19,643 bases of DNA, taken from positions 274,766 to 294,408 of the forward strand of contig CM007347.1 in NCBI GenBank assembly GCA_000333855.2. Reading direction: 5' to 3'. Position 1 is the first letter of the stretch. Each line of letters opens with the position of its first letter. The position numbers were made by a program, and so were the translations under genes. Positions 9,001 to 18,424 of the stretch are shown here, in pieces. Source of the stretch: Endotrypanum monterogeii. Lineage: Eukaryota > Euglenozoa > Kinetoplastea > Trypanosomatida > Trypanosomatidae. The notes beneath the pieces were generated by a model. That model searched no databases. It saw only the letters and a program-made list of their open reading frames with translations, and had not been told where the DNA came from.

Positions 9001-9057
9001 TTTAGTTTTTTGTTCAGTTTTTTGTTGTTGTTTTTTTTTGGGGGGGGGCAAATTGAG
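9001..9057 (+). promoter_or_regulatory. T-rich tract, G9 run and trans-splice acceptor of the Dsk2-like gene
   Basis: A T-rich tract with interspersed TTG ends in nine T then nine G (9031-9048). The first AG after it is at 9056-9057, giving a leader of about 16 bases. A G run between pyrimidine tract and acceptor is unusual. An AG at 9016-9017 inside the tract is a weaker alternative. Confidence 0.5.
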
Positions 9058-9073
9058 GACGGTGAGGACAAAA

Positions 9074-10303
9074 ATGGAGTACCAGATCATATCAAGTAAA
9101 GGTGATAAGGTCACTCTATGCATTGACAGTGACATGACTGTGGGCGACGTCAAGGGTATTGCCGCAGCCATGCTGGACGCGCCGGAGGACGTTGCTATGA
9201 CGATGTCGTTCAACGGCAAGCAGCTGAAAGATGATGAGGAAACCTGGGGTGAGATATGCGGCCGTCTTTTTCATACGCAGCAGCTTCACCCAATGCAGCG
9301 CAAGCTCTTCTGTAACGTGACAGATCGACCAGTGTTGGAGGCGCAGAGCTCTGAAATGCTTCGCATGTTACCATCCAAGGAAGAGAAAAAGATGGAAGAA
9401 GAGAAGGAGCGTCAGAAGATTGAGGCGATGGACACGATGATAGACTACATGGTTGCCAACCCCGTTCTCGTGGAGAATATCCTCAGCATGAATCCAATGG
9501 TTAAAAAAATGCAGGACAAGTCACCCGAGGTGGCGCGGATGCTGAAGGACCCTGACACACTCCGCATGCTTTTGAAGTCCTCCGTCGACCCGCAGCGGCG
9601 GCGGGAGATGGAGCGCAACGCCGAGTTACAGCTCGCCCACATATCAGCCTTGCCCGGTGGCCAGCAGATGATCAATCACTATATGGACCAAATCAGCGAG
9701 GACGCGGAGGAAACAGTTTCTCCACAACAGCCGCGCGGCAGCACCTCTGCAACCGAAGAAAGCAGCGACTTCAACCATCCAGACCCGACCAAGGAAGCGA
9801 ATAATGACCCTCTGCCGAACCCGTGGGTGTCCACATCGTCCAATGAGATGCCTCCGCTGCCGAGCGGAGGCTGGTCCCTCGATGGGGGAGGCTTTCCTTT
9901 TGCCAACTCATTAGGATACCCGCCTGCCGCGTTCTCTTCCCCTGGCGCTTCCTCAAATCCGATGGCCTCCTTTTTTGGTGGGGGTGCTGTCGCCACCCCG
10001 TCGAGCGAAGAAAATCAGGCGTCGACAAATGCGATGATGGACGCGATGATGCAGATGATGGCACGTGCACCCTCGGGCCTGGACTCCACCACCACTGAGG
10101 CAGCGTCGCTTTTACATGATAGCGCCGTACCACCACCTCCTGCATCCCCATCACTTTTAACGGAAGAGGTGATGCAAAAGGGGTTATCCGCGTTGTGTGA
10201 AATGGGTTTTGACGACGAGGCATTGTGCCGCGAGGCGTTGGCAGCTTCTGGTGGTGACGTGGAGGCTGCCGTGGACTACATCGCCGACCACCAGCGAGGG
10301 TAA
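9074..10303 (+). CDS. Ubiquilin/Dsk2-like UBL-STI1-UBA proteasome shuttle protein
   Basis: A 409-aa protein with the ubiquilin domain order. An N-terminal ubiquitin-like fold (about 1-73) begins MEYQIISSKGDKVTL. A Met-rich STI1-like region (about 126-205) contains MVANPVLVENILSMNP and KDPDTLRMLL. A Pro/Ser/Gly linker holds a Met-rich patch NAMMDAMMQMM. The C-terminal UBA (362-409) has the diagnostic MGF loop (377-379) and ends in VDYIADHQ. In this family the UBL docks on the proteasome and the UBA binds ubiquitin chains, so the protein ferries ubiquitinated clients and chaperones membrane-protein precursors. The start is ATG 9074, which matches the UBL start. The frame stays open upstream to a GTG at 8957, but that part is a translation of the splice region and has no ATG. 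About 409 aa is close to yeast Dsk2 and shorter than human ubiquilins. Confidence 0.93.
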   Translation: MEYQIISSKGDKVTLCIDSDMTVGDVKGIAAAMLDAPEDVAMTMSFNGKQLKDDEETWGEICGRLFHTQQLHPMQRKLFCNVTDRPVLEAQSSEMLRMLPSKEEKKMEEEKERQKIEAMDTMIDYMVANPVLVENILSMNPMVKKMQDKSPEVARMLKDPDTLRMLLKSSVDPQRRREMERNAELQLAHISALPGGQQMINHYMDQISEDAEETVSPQQPRGSTSATEESSDFNHPDPTKEANNDPLPNPWVSTSSNEMPPLPSGGWSLDGGGFPFANSLGYPPAAFSSPGASSNPMASFFGGGAVATPSSEENQASTNAMMDAMMQMMARAPSGLDSTTTEAASLLHDSAVPPPPASPSLLTEEVMQKGLSALCEMGFDDEALCREALAASGGDVEAAVDYIADHQRG

Positions 10304-12250
10304 ACAAACGCAGTAAAATAATTTTTTTTTTGTGCGCTAAACAACACATGTAGCGCACAGGCAGTGGATTTCTTTCCCTCCCCATCCGCCTCTGCCTCTC
10401 TTTCTTTCCTACCTTGTGTTGGAACAGTTCCCCTCATCGAAAAAACACTTGCGTCTCGAAAACATGCAGAGGGCACGGCCATCGGAGACTCTGATTCGCG
10501 CCTGCTCGACCTGCTGTCACCCCGCATGTGGAACTAAGAAATTCATAACTGAAGCCACCGCAAGACAAGTGAGTGCGCGAGTAACAGAAAAACGGACGTC
10601 TGCCATGATAGACTCCGTTTCTCTGCTCGTGGTGCTGGACGCGCGTCCTGCAACACTGCAAGGGTACATACATGTGCGCGTTGACTAGGGGTATTAGTTC
10701 ACCGAGTTCCCAATGTTGGTGATTGCGAGAAGTTGCGAACATCTTCTGCACATACACCACCCCGTTTGTCAGAAGTCGCAGAGGCAGCACGGATGCGATC
10801 TCCGATGCCCCAGAGTCTGCCTCCTCCAGGTTGTACGACAGGTCGATCGCCGACAGAAGAACACCATCTCTGCACAAATCTCCAGGGAAGTCCATTCTTC
10901 TCCGAGACTCCCTCACTCTGGCGTCTCTGCCCCATCATGGTAGACTGGGGTGAAAAAAGATGGTAGCGTATCGTCCGGCGCCCACTGTGCGACCCAGGTC
11001 GCGGGAGGATCTCGTCCGCGACACTACTGTCTGTGCGAAGCTCACTTGCTTCGCGCCCTCGCACAACGTTTCGAGAGTATGTCGCTGCATTCCACACCGA
11101 ATCAGTGTAAGGGGGTTCGAGCTTTTTCTTGGGACTAGCGCATGTCGTACAGAGGAAGGAACCTTCCAGCGCATTAACCTCTCCTCCCTCTGTACGGCGC
11201 CTGCGATCAGGCTCTCCAAGCGCGCGTCGTCGCATAGCACCGACGGAGGCGGGAGCAGGAAGGAGGAGGAACGTGTGGGGGAGACGACAACGCAACGTTC
11301 CTCGACTGTGAACAGTACGGCTGCACGATGCCTCCCCGAGGGTGGAGAAGTGCGATTCTTACGGGGCCCTCCTGCCTCCGTGACTGGAACGCCTCACCGG
11401 GGGCGACACGACGAGGCAACCGCCTCCGTGCGACCCCGTGGAGTTCTCCAGACTGCTTGGAGGGTGCTGTGTCGTTAAACGGGTCGCGGGTCTCCTCCGG
11501 CGCCCTACGCCTGCGCCTGGGCGTCCTCTGACCACTTACTGCGAAGTGATGCGCTCGAAGAAATGCGGTCAGCGCTTTCAATGAATCGGATGGCGACTGC
11601 ACAAGGCGGAGGAGGAGTGTAACAGAAAGTAAAACAAAATGGGCCACCTGCTCTCCTCATCTGGTTGGAGAAAAGGCTGCTCGACCTTCGCTCGCAGACT
11701 GCCGCTGTAGTGCAGGGCCTGTGAATGGGTTGTAGTGGTGCGTCAGTATGTATACGCAGTCTTGCTAATATCACAAGGTCATCCTCAAACTCGTACTATA
11801 GTATTTCTCATCGGCACAGCCACGTTCGGCACCACCTGGCGACAGGGTGCTGTCCCTGAAGAGGGTGTCAACGGGGAGTACTTTTTTTTTTTTTTTAAAC
11901 CTTCTCATTGGTTTCGGTCTCACGATGATGTTGCAGTTGGTGTGGTCGGTCGATGAAAGCATTGAAACCCATTTTTTTTCCAGCCAGGTAGAACTAATGC
12001 CCAGAGCTACAAGTGCGCAGCGTTTTTTTTTTTGTTTGTTTTTATTCGAGCACGCTTCTCAATCATGCATGGTCTTTAACTCGTCCATGTTGTCCGAATT
12101 CTGTCTTCTCTCTGTGGGAACTCTTTTAGGACCTCGTGCACGCCTTTCCTAGTGACCATGTTCCTAACTCGCTCCAATTCTGCTCGCAGAGTGATTGTAA
12201 AAAAAAGAAAAAAAACATACCCTTTCATGGATCTGTATCACTGCTTTGTC
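10304..12250 (+). other. Intergenic region with an embedded GC-rich gene relic
   Basis: The first 120 bases are T-rich 3' flank. From about 10450 to 11530 the composition turns GC-rich and coding-like, although no intact + strand gene is present; see the minus-strand relic. An ATG frame of 172 aa (10960-11478, +) overlaps it on the opposite strand. From about 11600 onward the sequence returns to T-rich spacer, with T runs at 11882-11896 and 12023-12032. Confidence 0.55.
10434..11393 (-). pseudogene. Decayed minus-strand reading frame, family not recognised
   Basis: Read on the minus strand, one frame is open from 11393 down to 10434 apart from a single TGA at 10935-10937, about 318 sense codons. 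The first in-frame ATG is at 11174. The translation looks protein-like, with stretches such as LCDDARLESLIAGAVQ, GRYATIFFHPSLP before the TGA, and DGVLLSAIDLSYNLEEAD after it. Third codon positions are mostly G/C, as in neighbouring genes. The + strand reading has weaker third-position bias. It is antisense to every other gene here. It could be a degenerate retroelement, a displaced gene fragment or, less likely, a live gene with a sequencing error. I cannot name a family. Confidence 0.4.
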
Positions 12251-12318
12251 CTTTTTTTTTTTTGCTTGCATATCATCTCTCTACTTTTTATTATTATTAT
12301 TTTACGGGTGGTGATTAG
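12251..12318 (+). promoter_or_regulatory. Polypyrimidine tract and trans-splice acceptor of the b5 reductase gene
   Basis: T runs and a (TAT)n stretch end in GATTAG with AG at 12317-12318. The resulting leader of about 157 bases contains no ATG before 12476. A later AG at 12353-12354 is an alternative. Confidence 0.5.
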
Positions 12319-12475
12319 GTGGTGGGGGTGACTGAGCACACTTACCCATCAACAGGCGTACACGGAATACTCCAGAACAACAACAACAAAAAAAGTCCGT
12401 GTTGGCATCTATTGTGGTGCGTAGGCCCTTTAATCCCTGAGGGACGTGCACTGCGGAACGGATTGACCCTGTGAG

Positions 12476-13465
12476 ATGCGCTTTTCACTTTCGGTTTTAG
12501 CTGGGGCAGTGGGTGCGTGGATCTGGCTGCCGTCGTCGCGCCGAGAAGCGGAGTGCTACCGCGGTATTCACAACGCTCTCACGTTCCGAAATCCGCAGCG
12601 GAAAGGGCAGGTGTTCAGCCAGCGCTACGAGCCCTATCAACTTGGCGAGATCATACCGATCACGGCCGACGTGGCTCTCTTCCGTTTTCTCCTCCACAAC
12701 ACTGACGATGAGTTTAACTTGAAGCCCTGTTCGACGCTCCAAGCGTGCTACAAGTATGGTGTGCAGCCGAAGGATCAGTGTCAGCGTTTCTACACCCCTG
12801 TTACAGCAAACCACACCCAAGGATACTTTGACTTGATCGTGAAACGGAAGAAGGACGGCCTCATGACCAATCACCTCTTCGGTATGCACATTGGGGACAC
12901 ACTGTTATTTCGAAGTGTTGCGTTTAAAATACAATACCGCCCCAACCGCTGGAAACACGTGGGCATGATCGGAGGTGGCACTGGGTTCACACCCTTCCTT
13001 CAAATCATCCGACACGCCTTGACAGGGGATAGCAATGGCACGGAGGTGGACAAGACAAAGCTTTCGTTTATCTACTGCAACCGCACGGAGCGCCACATTC
13101 TTTTGGCTGGCGTGTTCGATGACTTGGCCAAGCGGTACGCAGATCGATTCCGCATATTCTACACCATCGACCTCTCCTTGGACAAGGACAAGTGGCTTCA
13201 GGATAAAAATCATTTTCTGGGATACGTGACCACAGATATGATACGCCGCAGCATGCCAGCACCGGAGGAAAAAAATAAGATCATTATGTTATGCGGACCA
13301 GATCAGCTACTGGCACATGTGGCGGGTACTCCCATGTCTACGATGTCTTCCATGTCAGGTAGCCTGAACATCCAGCCGATGGCAACAGACATCAATAATC
13401 TCGTGAGTCTCAGCGGACTGTTAGGGGAGCTTGGCTACGACAACAACGACGTCTACCGATTTTAG
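12476..13465 (+). CDS. NADH-cytochrome b5 reductase-like flavoprotein
   Basis: A 329-aa member of the ferredoxin-NADP reductase superfamily, expected to pass electrons from NADH through FAD to cytochrome b5 or a similar acceptor. A hydrophobic segment at residues 4-18 (SLSVLAGAVGAWIWL) is probably a membrane anchor or mitochondrial outer-membrane signal, as in b5 reductases. FAD motif RFYTPV is at 104-109 (family RxYTP). A GLM...IGD region (128-141) matches the second flavin segment. The NADH-binding glycine motif GGGTGFTPFLQ is at 166-176, followed by YCNRTERHILL (200-210) and CGPDQLL (273-279), which carries the usual Cys-Gly-Pro. An insert rich in Met/Ser/Thr (285-305) separates this from the end, and the tail LGYDNNDVYRF parallels the aromatic C-terminus of the family. 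The N-terminal half of the FAD domain also has a Cys-containing insert near 85-103. Confidence 0.92.
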   Translation: MRFSLSVLAGAVGAWIWLPSSRREAECYRGIHNALTFRNPQRKGQVFSQRYEPYQLGEIIPITADVALFRFLLHNTDDEFNLKPCSTLQACYKYGVQPKDQCQRFYTPVTANHTQGYFDLIVKRKKDGLMTNHLFGMHIGDTLLFRSVAFKIQYRPNRWKHVGMIGGGTGFTPFLQIIRHALTGDSNGTEVDKTKLSFIYCNRTERHILLAGVFDDLAKRYADRFRIFYTIDLSLDKDKWLQDKNHFLGYVTTDMIRRSMPAPEEKNKIIMLCGPDQLLAHVAGTPMSTMSSMSGSLNIQPMATDINNLVSLSGLLGELGYDNNDVYRF

Positions 13466-13830
13466 AGTGGGGGTAGTTACTTTTTTTGCTGACAACGCGC
13501 AGCCACCACGATTTCTCTATTTGTTAATTCTCAGCGAAGACCCTCTTCTTTCGGAACAGGCTTTGTGTATGTGCGAGAGGCTGACTCCCCTCCCCTTCCT
13601 CACCGTTTCTCCGTTACTCTACTTCACACACTTACAATAAAGATCTCAATATCGTTGACGTGCAACGAAGGCGGTCTTGAATACAATCATCGTCCCTGCA
13701 AACGTCTCTTCTCGCCTCTTCGGAGGAAAACATTCTTCCTCATCGTGTCGCCAACCCCCCCCCTCCTTGGACCAATGAAGCGGTTTCGGATAACGAATGC
13801 ACTCGCAACAGTGCATGAGTACGGGGGCTT

Positions 13831-13862
<32 letters not shown>

Positions 13863-14522
13863 GCGCAAATTTTCTTTTCCTCTTATTTCCTTTACCTCTA
13901 AGCTCAATCAACATACCTCCCTCCCCTCTCTCAGCAGACTTTATCTGGGAGGAAAAAAATGGGTGGTGAGTTGTGATATGACCGAAACATCATCACTAAA
14001 CACGGATCACTGCGCTCTAGATGCGCACGGTGGGGTATTTCTTACACACACACACACACATCCATACAGCTACCCCATTCTGGCGATGTCTCCAGACGTA
14101 TTTTTCAGGCTGCAAGTGCACTACTTTATCGATTAAAGGTTGAAAACAATTGCAAATTTAGCTTTTTTGACTCTCTGTATGAATCACCACTTTATATATA
14201 TGTTTGGTTCGCTAGATCTACCGACGCTCCCAGCTTATACGGCTGAAGCAAATGCACAGGAGCCTCGATACGTGGAGTTGCTGCGTACCCGCGACGGAGC
14301 CGCTGTGGGGTCCTTGAGACATTGAGTACATATCTCCTCCCCCCCATACCTCCACCCTAATCGCTTAGCTGCACCGTCAAAAGGCAACATCAGTTCGAGA
14401 ACGGATGTAGAACAAGTCAACTCACAGGAGGCTTTTTTTTTTTTTTACCGGTGCACAAGAACTGAAAATACATACATATTGCACTTTCTCTTTTTTTCTT
14501 CACCGAAACGGGTAAAGGCACA
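13466..14522 (+). other. Intergenic sequence after the b5 reductase gene
   Basis: T/C-rich spacer with a (TA)n tract at about 13834-13862, a (CA)n tract at 14045-14059 and a T run at 14432-14445. No convincing gene. A pyrimidine-rich stretch at 14480-14503 followed by AG at 14516-14517 lies directly upstream of the small ORF at 14523. Confidence 0.55.
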
Positions 14523-14651
14523 ATGGCTCCAGCAAATCAGAGATCGGCGCCTTCCCTCAGTGATGCACTGTCGACCTACCAGCGTACCGCTATCGATGAA
14601 GAAACCTTGCTTCATACCAAAAAAGAAAAAATGCGACATGAGACATGGTGA
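14523..14651 (+). CDS. Possible small ORF (42 aa) with splice-acceptor context
   Basis: ATG at 14523 is preceded by a C/T-rich tract and an AG at 14516-14517. The peptide begins MAPANQRSAPSLSDAL and continues with STYQRTAIDEETLLHTKK, which looks like a genuine hydrophilic protein N-terminus. It then enters an A-rich run (about 14620-14631) and stops at TGA 14649-14651. A one-base shift in that A run would join a frame reading GELVRISDIAAFTYLSVVSM that continues to about 14820. It may be a short gene, a frameshifted gene or a homopolymer sequencing error. Family unknown. Confidence 0.3.
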   Translation: MAPANQRSAPSLSDALSTYQRTAIDEETLLHTKKEKMRHETW

Positions 14652-14985
14652 ATTGGTGCGCATAAGTGACATCGCAGCCTTCACCTACTTGTCCGTCGTG
14701 TCAATGGCTACCACTGCATCGCATCATGTTCGTCGCTCACTGTTCAGCGCTTGCATGACACAAGTTAGCTCCGCTATGCGCGAGACTTGTTTTTTTTTTT
14801 CTTCCCCACTTAGTGAATGAAATGAAGAGCTTTTTTTTTTCTTGTCCTCCGGTCTGGCACGTTGTCGAATGACAGATTTCTCCTGTTTTTGAGCTAGGCA
14901 ATGACTCGGCTGCCGACGACCTTGTAAGAGAGACGCGTTCAGGTAGAGGAAGTGAAAGAAGTGAAAGGGGTCGTAACGCACCCAA
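14652..14985 (+). other. Spacer with a second pyrimidine tract
   Basis: It contains T runs at about 14790-14799 and 14831-14840, a C/T-rich stretch, and an AG at 14896-14897 followed by a nine-codon frame starting at 14901. This resembles a splice-acceptor region for whatever began at 14986. Confidence 0.35.
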
Positions 14986-15399
14986 ATGGATAATGCCTCC
15001 GCTCCGTTCATCGACCGCTCAGACGCTTACCTCAACCTTTTTCCCATCTCGATGGACTGTGCCATAGTGTCGGTGACAGTGCATGGCTTTTTTCTGCGTC
15101 TCCTCTAAGAAAGCAACGCGGATGGTGGTGCGGATGTGATGCTTCGAGTAGAGAAATGGAGCGTGAAGATCTGCACAACTATCCAAGTCGCCTCAATGCA
15201 ACCCCATCGGCGGTGCATCCTGGAGAGAGAACCGGATATGGTGATTGGCACAGCCATTCTGAGGTGGTAGCTATGTCTAGTGTCGCGGAGGATGAGAGGG
15301 AGACTTGATCACAGCGGAGGCTCTGATGCCCCTTGCTTCGGGGGATCAAGTCCCTCTGTGAAGTTCCTTGCACTTGATCGAATGTGTGTGTCTGCGTAA
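14986..15399 (+). pseudogene. Possible decayed + strand reading frame
   Basis: From ATG 14986 a single frame runs 138 codons to TAA 15397-15399, broken only by TAA at 15106-15108 and TAG at 15268-15270. Pieces read like protein, for example SDAYLNLFPISMDCAIVSV before the first stop and RVEKWSVKICTTIQVASM and REPDMVIGTAILRW after it. Third positions lean to G/C. The intact neighbours end at ordinary stops and have no internal ones, so a recoded genetic code is not supported. The last third overlaps a stem-loop at 15296-15356, so a structured RNA is an alternative. Family unknown. Confidence 0.28.
15296..15356. repeat. Long imperfect hairpin with nested stem
   Basis: Arms GAGGG-AG-ACTTGATC (15296-15310) and GATCAAGT-CCCTC (15344-15356) pair over 13 bp with a two-base bulge. 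Inside, CCCC (15329-15332) can pair with GGGG (15340-15343) around a seven-base loop. It could be a structured element of a 3'UTR or of a small RNA. Confidence 0.6.
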
Positions 15400-15610
15400 G
15401 AGTGGCGGGTAGAATACTCCTTCACGTTTCAACTAAATACAACGCTTTTCCTGGGATACTATCTGAAATCTTCTACACTCAAAATCAAAAGTCGATGGGG
15501 CTGAGAGGGGAGCCTGGGGAAGGAAGGAGGGAGGGGGAGGGCCGCTACCTTTTTCTTTCTGGGAATATTATTACTAAGTTGTGTCCAATTCAAAAAAATA
15601 AAAATTATTT

Positions 15611-15645
<35 letters not shown>

Positions 15646-16172
15646 ATATATATGCGTATATAGGTTCATGTTTATTGGAACATCAGCAAAAAGAATTGAA
15701 GCACACAAATTTGCAGGCAGTCGCGTGATCGCACCCCTCTTTAACGTCTCTACGAGCGAAACTCCTCATACCCCATTGTGGTCTCTGCCTAGAGGGTACG
15801 TATCCGCCTTTTGACTGTGTGTGCGTCGCTGCACCGGGGGAGAATACAACCCCTCCCTCCATAGACACAAAGAGGAAAAAGGGGTCGCATGCGAAAAAAA
15901 AACCAACCATCTTCCTTGCTCACTTCAAACTGTCACCGCTGATCCCAATTTTCTAGTGCTCCTCTACGTTTTACAACCCCACCACCGACTCCACACCCTC
16001 CGCTAGCGATCCAGAGAACGGTAGACGCCAGCTGGGCATCCTGGACACGCCAGGGGACGCTCCGATCTGTCGTGGTGTCTGTATCTGAGGTTTTTTTTTC
16101 TCTCGGCGATATATTTGTAGACCCATTCTAACGACATGCGCACTGCGCATTAGCCAAATAAAATATTATACG
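15400..16172 (+). other. Intergenic sequence upstream of NDUFS7
   Basis: It contains a purine-rich G/A block at 15503-15540, a (TA)n tract at 15613-15641 extending imperfectly to 15662, and A and T runs. I see no gene. Confidence 0.6.
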
Positions 16173-16192
16173 ATTTTTTTTTTTTTCTCCAG
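16173..16192 (+). promoter_or_regulatory. Polypyrimidine tract and trans-splice acceptor of NDUFS7
   Basis: A run of T followed by CTCC and AG at 16191-16192 gives a 26-base leader before the ATG at 16219. Later AGs at 16208-16209 and 16217-16218 are possible but would leave almost no leader. Confidence 0.7.
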
Positions 16193-16218
16193 TCGTCTTG
16201 CTCGCTTAGTGGCCCCAG

Positions 16219-16824
16219 ATGCTGCGCTTCACACGGAGTGCCTTCACGGGCCGCGCGATGATTTCGCGTGGTAGTCCCGAGTGGTCCCATCGCCTTGATC
16301 TCAAGAAAGGAAAGAAGACCACCATGGCACACAAGCTCGGCACCAGCAAGCCCAATAATGCTCTGCAGTATGCTCAGATGACACTTCACGATTTAACAGA
16401 GTGGGTGTTAGCCTACTCACCATGGCCTCTCACATTCGGCCTTGCTTGTTGTGCTGTGGAGATGATGCACTCCTACTCGTCACGCTACGATTTGGATCGC
16501 TTTGGCATTGTGCCGCGCCCGTCGCCTAGGCAGGCAGAGATCATCATCGTTTCGGGCACTGTCACAAACAAAATGGCACCACTTCTGCGTAACATCTACG
16601 TGCAGATGGTAAATCCCAAGTGGGTGATTTCGATGGGAAGCTGCGCCAACGGCGGTGGCTACTATCATTTCTCGTACGCTGTTCTCCGAGGGTGCGAGCG
16701 GGCGATTCCCGTCGATTTTTGGATCCCTGGCTGTCCCCCGTCAGCTGAGAGTCTTGTGTTTTGCCTGCACAACCTTCAGAAGAAGATTCGCTGGCATGAG
16801 ATACAGAAGTACTCGGTCCGATAA
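16219..16824 (+). CDS. NDUFS7: NADH:ubiquinone oxidoreductase 20 kDa (PSST) subunit, complex I
   Basis: A 201-aa protein homologous to mitochondrial PSST and bacterial NuoB. This subunit carries iron-sulfur cluster N2, the last electron carrier before ubiquinone, in the peripheral arm of complex I at the inner mitochondrial membrane. The first 40 or so residues are rich in Arg, Lys, Ser and Thr and nearly free of acidic residues, as for a mitochondrial presequence. The four cluster ligands are visible: C77 and C78 in [10 protein letters not shown]142 in [11 protein letters not shown], and C172 in PGCPPSAE. Other family signatures are [10 protein letters not shown] (112-121) and [11 protein letters not shown]. 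Length matches the family. No residue of the N2 site is missing, which suggests a functional subunit. Confidence 0.97.
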   Translation: MLRFTRSAFTGRAMISRGSPEWSHRLDLKKGKKTTMAHKLGTSKPNNALQYAQMTLHDLTEWVLAYSPWPLTFGLACCAVEMMHSYSSRYDLDRFGIVPRPSPRQAEIIIVSGTVTNKMAPLLRNIYVQMVNPKWVISMGSCANGGGYYHFSYAVLRGCERAIPVDFWIPGCPPSAESLVFCLHNLQKKIRWHEIQKYSVR

Positions 16825-17441
16825 GGAGAAAACAGTGCGCGTGAGAAAAAAAAAAGAATGAAACACAAGAAGGAATTATGGAAAGGGTAGTCAAAAAAGA
16901 AAATGAAGTGTGCACGCTTATACTACGCAGAGAGGCGGCATGAAGAAAGTCGACGGATGCGGTGGTCCAGCCTCAGGAGGCACCAGACCTGAGCTACGTG
17001 CTTGATAATGTGTGCGCGTGCCTTTAAAAAAAAAGGGGGGGGGGCCGGAGGAAACACTGATTCCTCCTCTCCCATACTGGCTCCTCTTCCTGAACCTGAC
17101 AGTATCGTAGTTTCGCTTTCTTCCTTTTTTTGTTATTACGCTGTGTGCCTCCTGTATAGCATAATCTCGTGTGTCTTGTAGATGTTGTAGATCCGTCTTA
17201 AATGGGTCGACATTGCTGAGGACGTTTGTGTCACTTGACGTGAATCTTTTTTTTTCTTGCTGATGACTGCCTCTGTGCTCTCCCTCGTGGTGCCAACAGT
17301 TTGACTGAGGTCATTTACAGTTTCTCTCTATATACAAGGACACTGTGTGTGTGTGTCTGTGTGTGTATTCTATTCCCAGTCTGCGGATTCTCCGGGAGCT
17401 GGTGCTGCTCTGCTCTTCAGGGTTTCCTCCTCACCACCTTT

Positions 17442-17475
<34 letters not shown>

Positions 17476-18424
17476 TTATACGTAGGCTATCTAGCATATT
17501 TATTATTATTATTCACTGACTGACGGTTAGGTACTCTTAGTATTCCTAGAGGTGGTGCTGTACGCTTCCATTCTTGAGGCTAGAGCGAACTTCGCCTCTC
17601 GAATCAGCGTGCATATGTTCTATCGAGCGCTGTTGTACACAGACACCCTGCACAGTCATAAAAGGTAGTGCGGGGTGTGCCGCAATGCACCAAAATTTGT
17701 AGTTGTGCTGCTGTCAAAGTCTCCTGCTTTGAAACGCAGACGTCAGACAAATGTTTTATTTTCAATTTTCATTGTACAACAAAGAAAACAAAATCCCGTT
17801 TGGGACTACCGCCCATGCGAGAAAATGTTATTTCCTGTATTGGCTGCAATGCCTTCAGCCCACCCCTATACGTATATATATATATATATATATATATAAA
17901 GAGAGAGAGATGAAAGAAATTCAGGTAGATGATGTCTCTGTGAGATTTATACCTGGAGACACTCCAGTGAAAAAGGATTTCCTTCCACTCATTGCTTTAC
18001 GCATACACACATCGCTCCCGGATCTTCTTCATTTGGTTAAAACCATGCACACGCGCCTGCTATATTTGTTTGAAGTCACTTCGAAGTTTGATATGATATA
18101 TGGACATATATACACGCAAATAGATGCACAACATCGTTTTATTATTTGAGCTGCACCGAGCCACCCTCCCTCCAACCCCCCAGCGCATCGCGCGCGCTTA
18201 GCTGGAGCGAAAAAGAGTAGTCATCCTCAGACTGTTTTCATGAAGTGATTTATGTGTTCCTGTTGCCTTCTTCATTCTCAGCACCTCAACGGTGGCTGAC
18301 CCATTCGTGCAATCAGGATTATGAAAACAAAATTTAAAAAAAAAATCGAAACGAAAATAAGACACCGTTGGTGGGTCGCGCGCGCCTTCCCCCCCTCCTT
18401 TGCGTCGCAATAAAGAATCCCGGA
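16825..18424 (+). other. Intergenic sequence after NDUFS7
   Basis: Spacer with an A9G10 run (17026-17044), a (GT)n stretch near 17345-17367, (CA)n-(TA)n at 17442-17475, and (TA)n-(GA)n at 17873-17910. An ATG frame at 17910-18149 (79 aa) begins in the GA repeat; its peptide (MKEIQVDDVSVRFIPGDTPV and onward) is not low-complexity, but there is no pyrimidine tract or acceptor before it, so I do not call it as a gene. Confidence 0.5.

Noticed and set aside
8957..9073. 39-codon N-terminal extension of the Dsk2-like protein
   Set aside because: It has no ATG, crosses the T9G9 tract and the presumed splice acceptor, and the UBL domain starts at ATG 9074.
10960..11478. 172-aa + strand ATG frame in the GC-rich segment
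   Set aside because: It lies antisense to the minus-strand relic, with weaker third-position G/C bias and an Arg/Ser-rich composition typical of a shadow frame. No pyrimidine tract precedes it.
10304..12475. Strand-switch region between gene arrays
   Set aside because: Intact genes on both sides are on the + strand; the only minus-strand frame is interrupted, so a transcriptional strand switch is not supported.
14986..15270. Recoded stop codons (as in Blastocrithidia) explaining the broken frame
   Set aside because: The five confident complete genes have no internal stops and end in ordinary TAA or TAG, so a changed genetic code is not indicated.
17910..18149. 79-aa ATG frame after the (TA)n-(GA)n tract
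   Set aside because: The start lies in a GA repeat without a pyrimidine tract or acceptor. The peptide is not low-complexity, so it was mentioned, but it is not supported as a gene.
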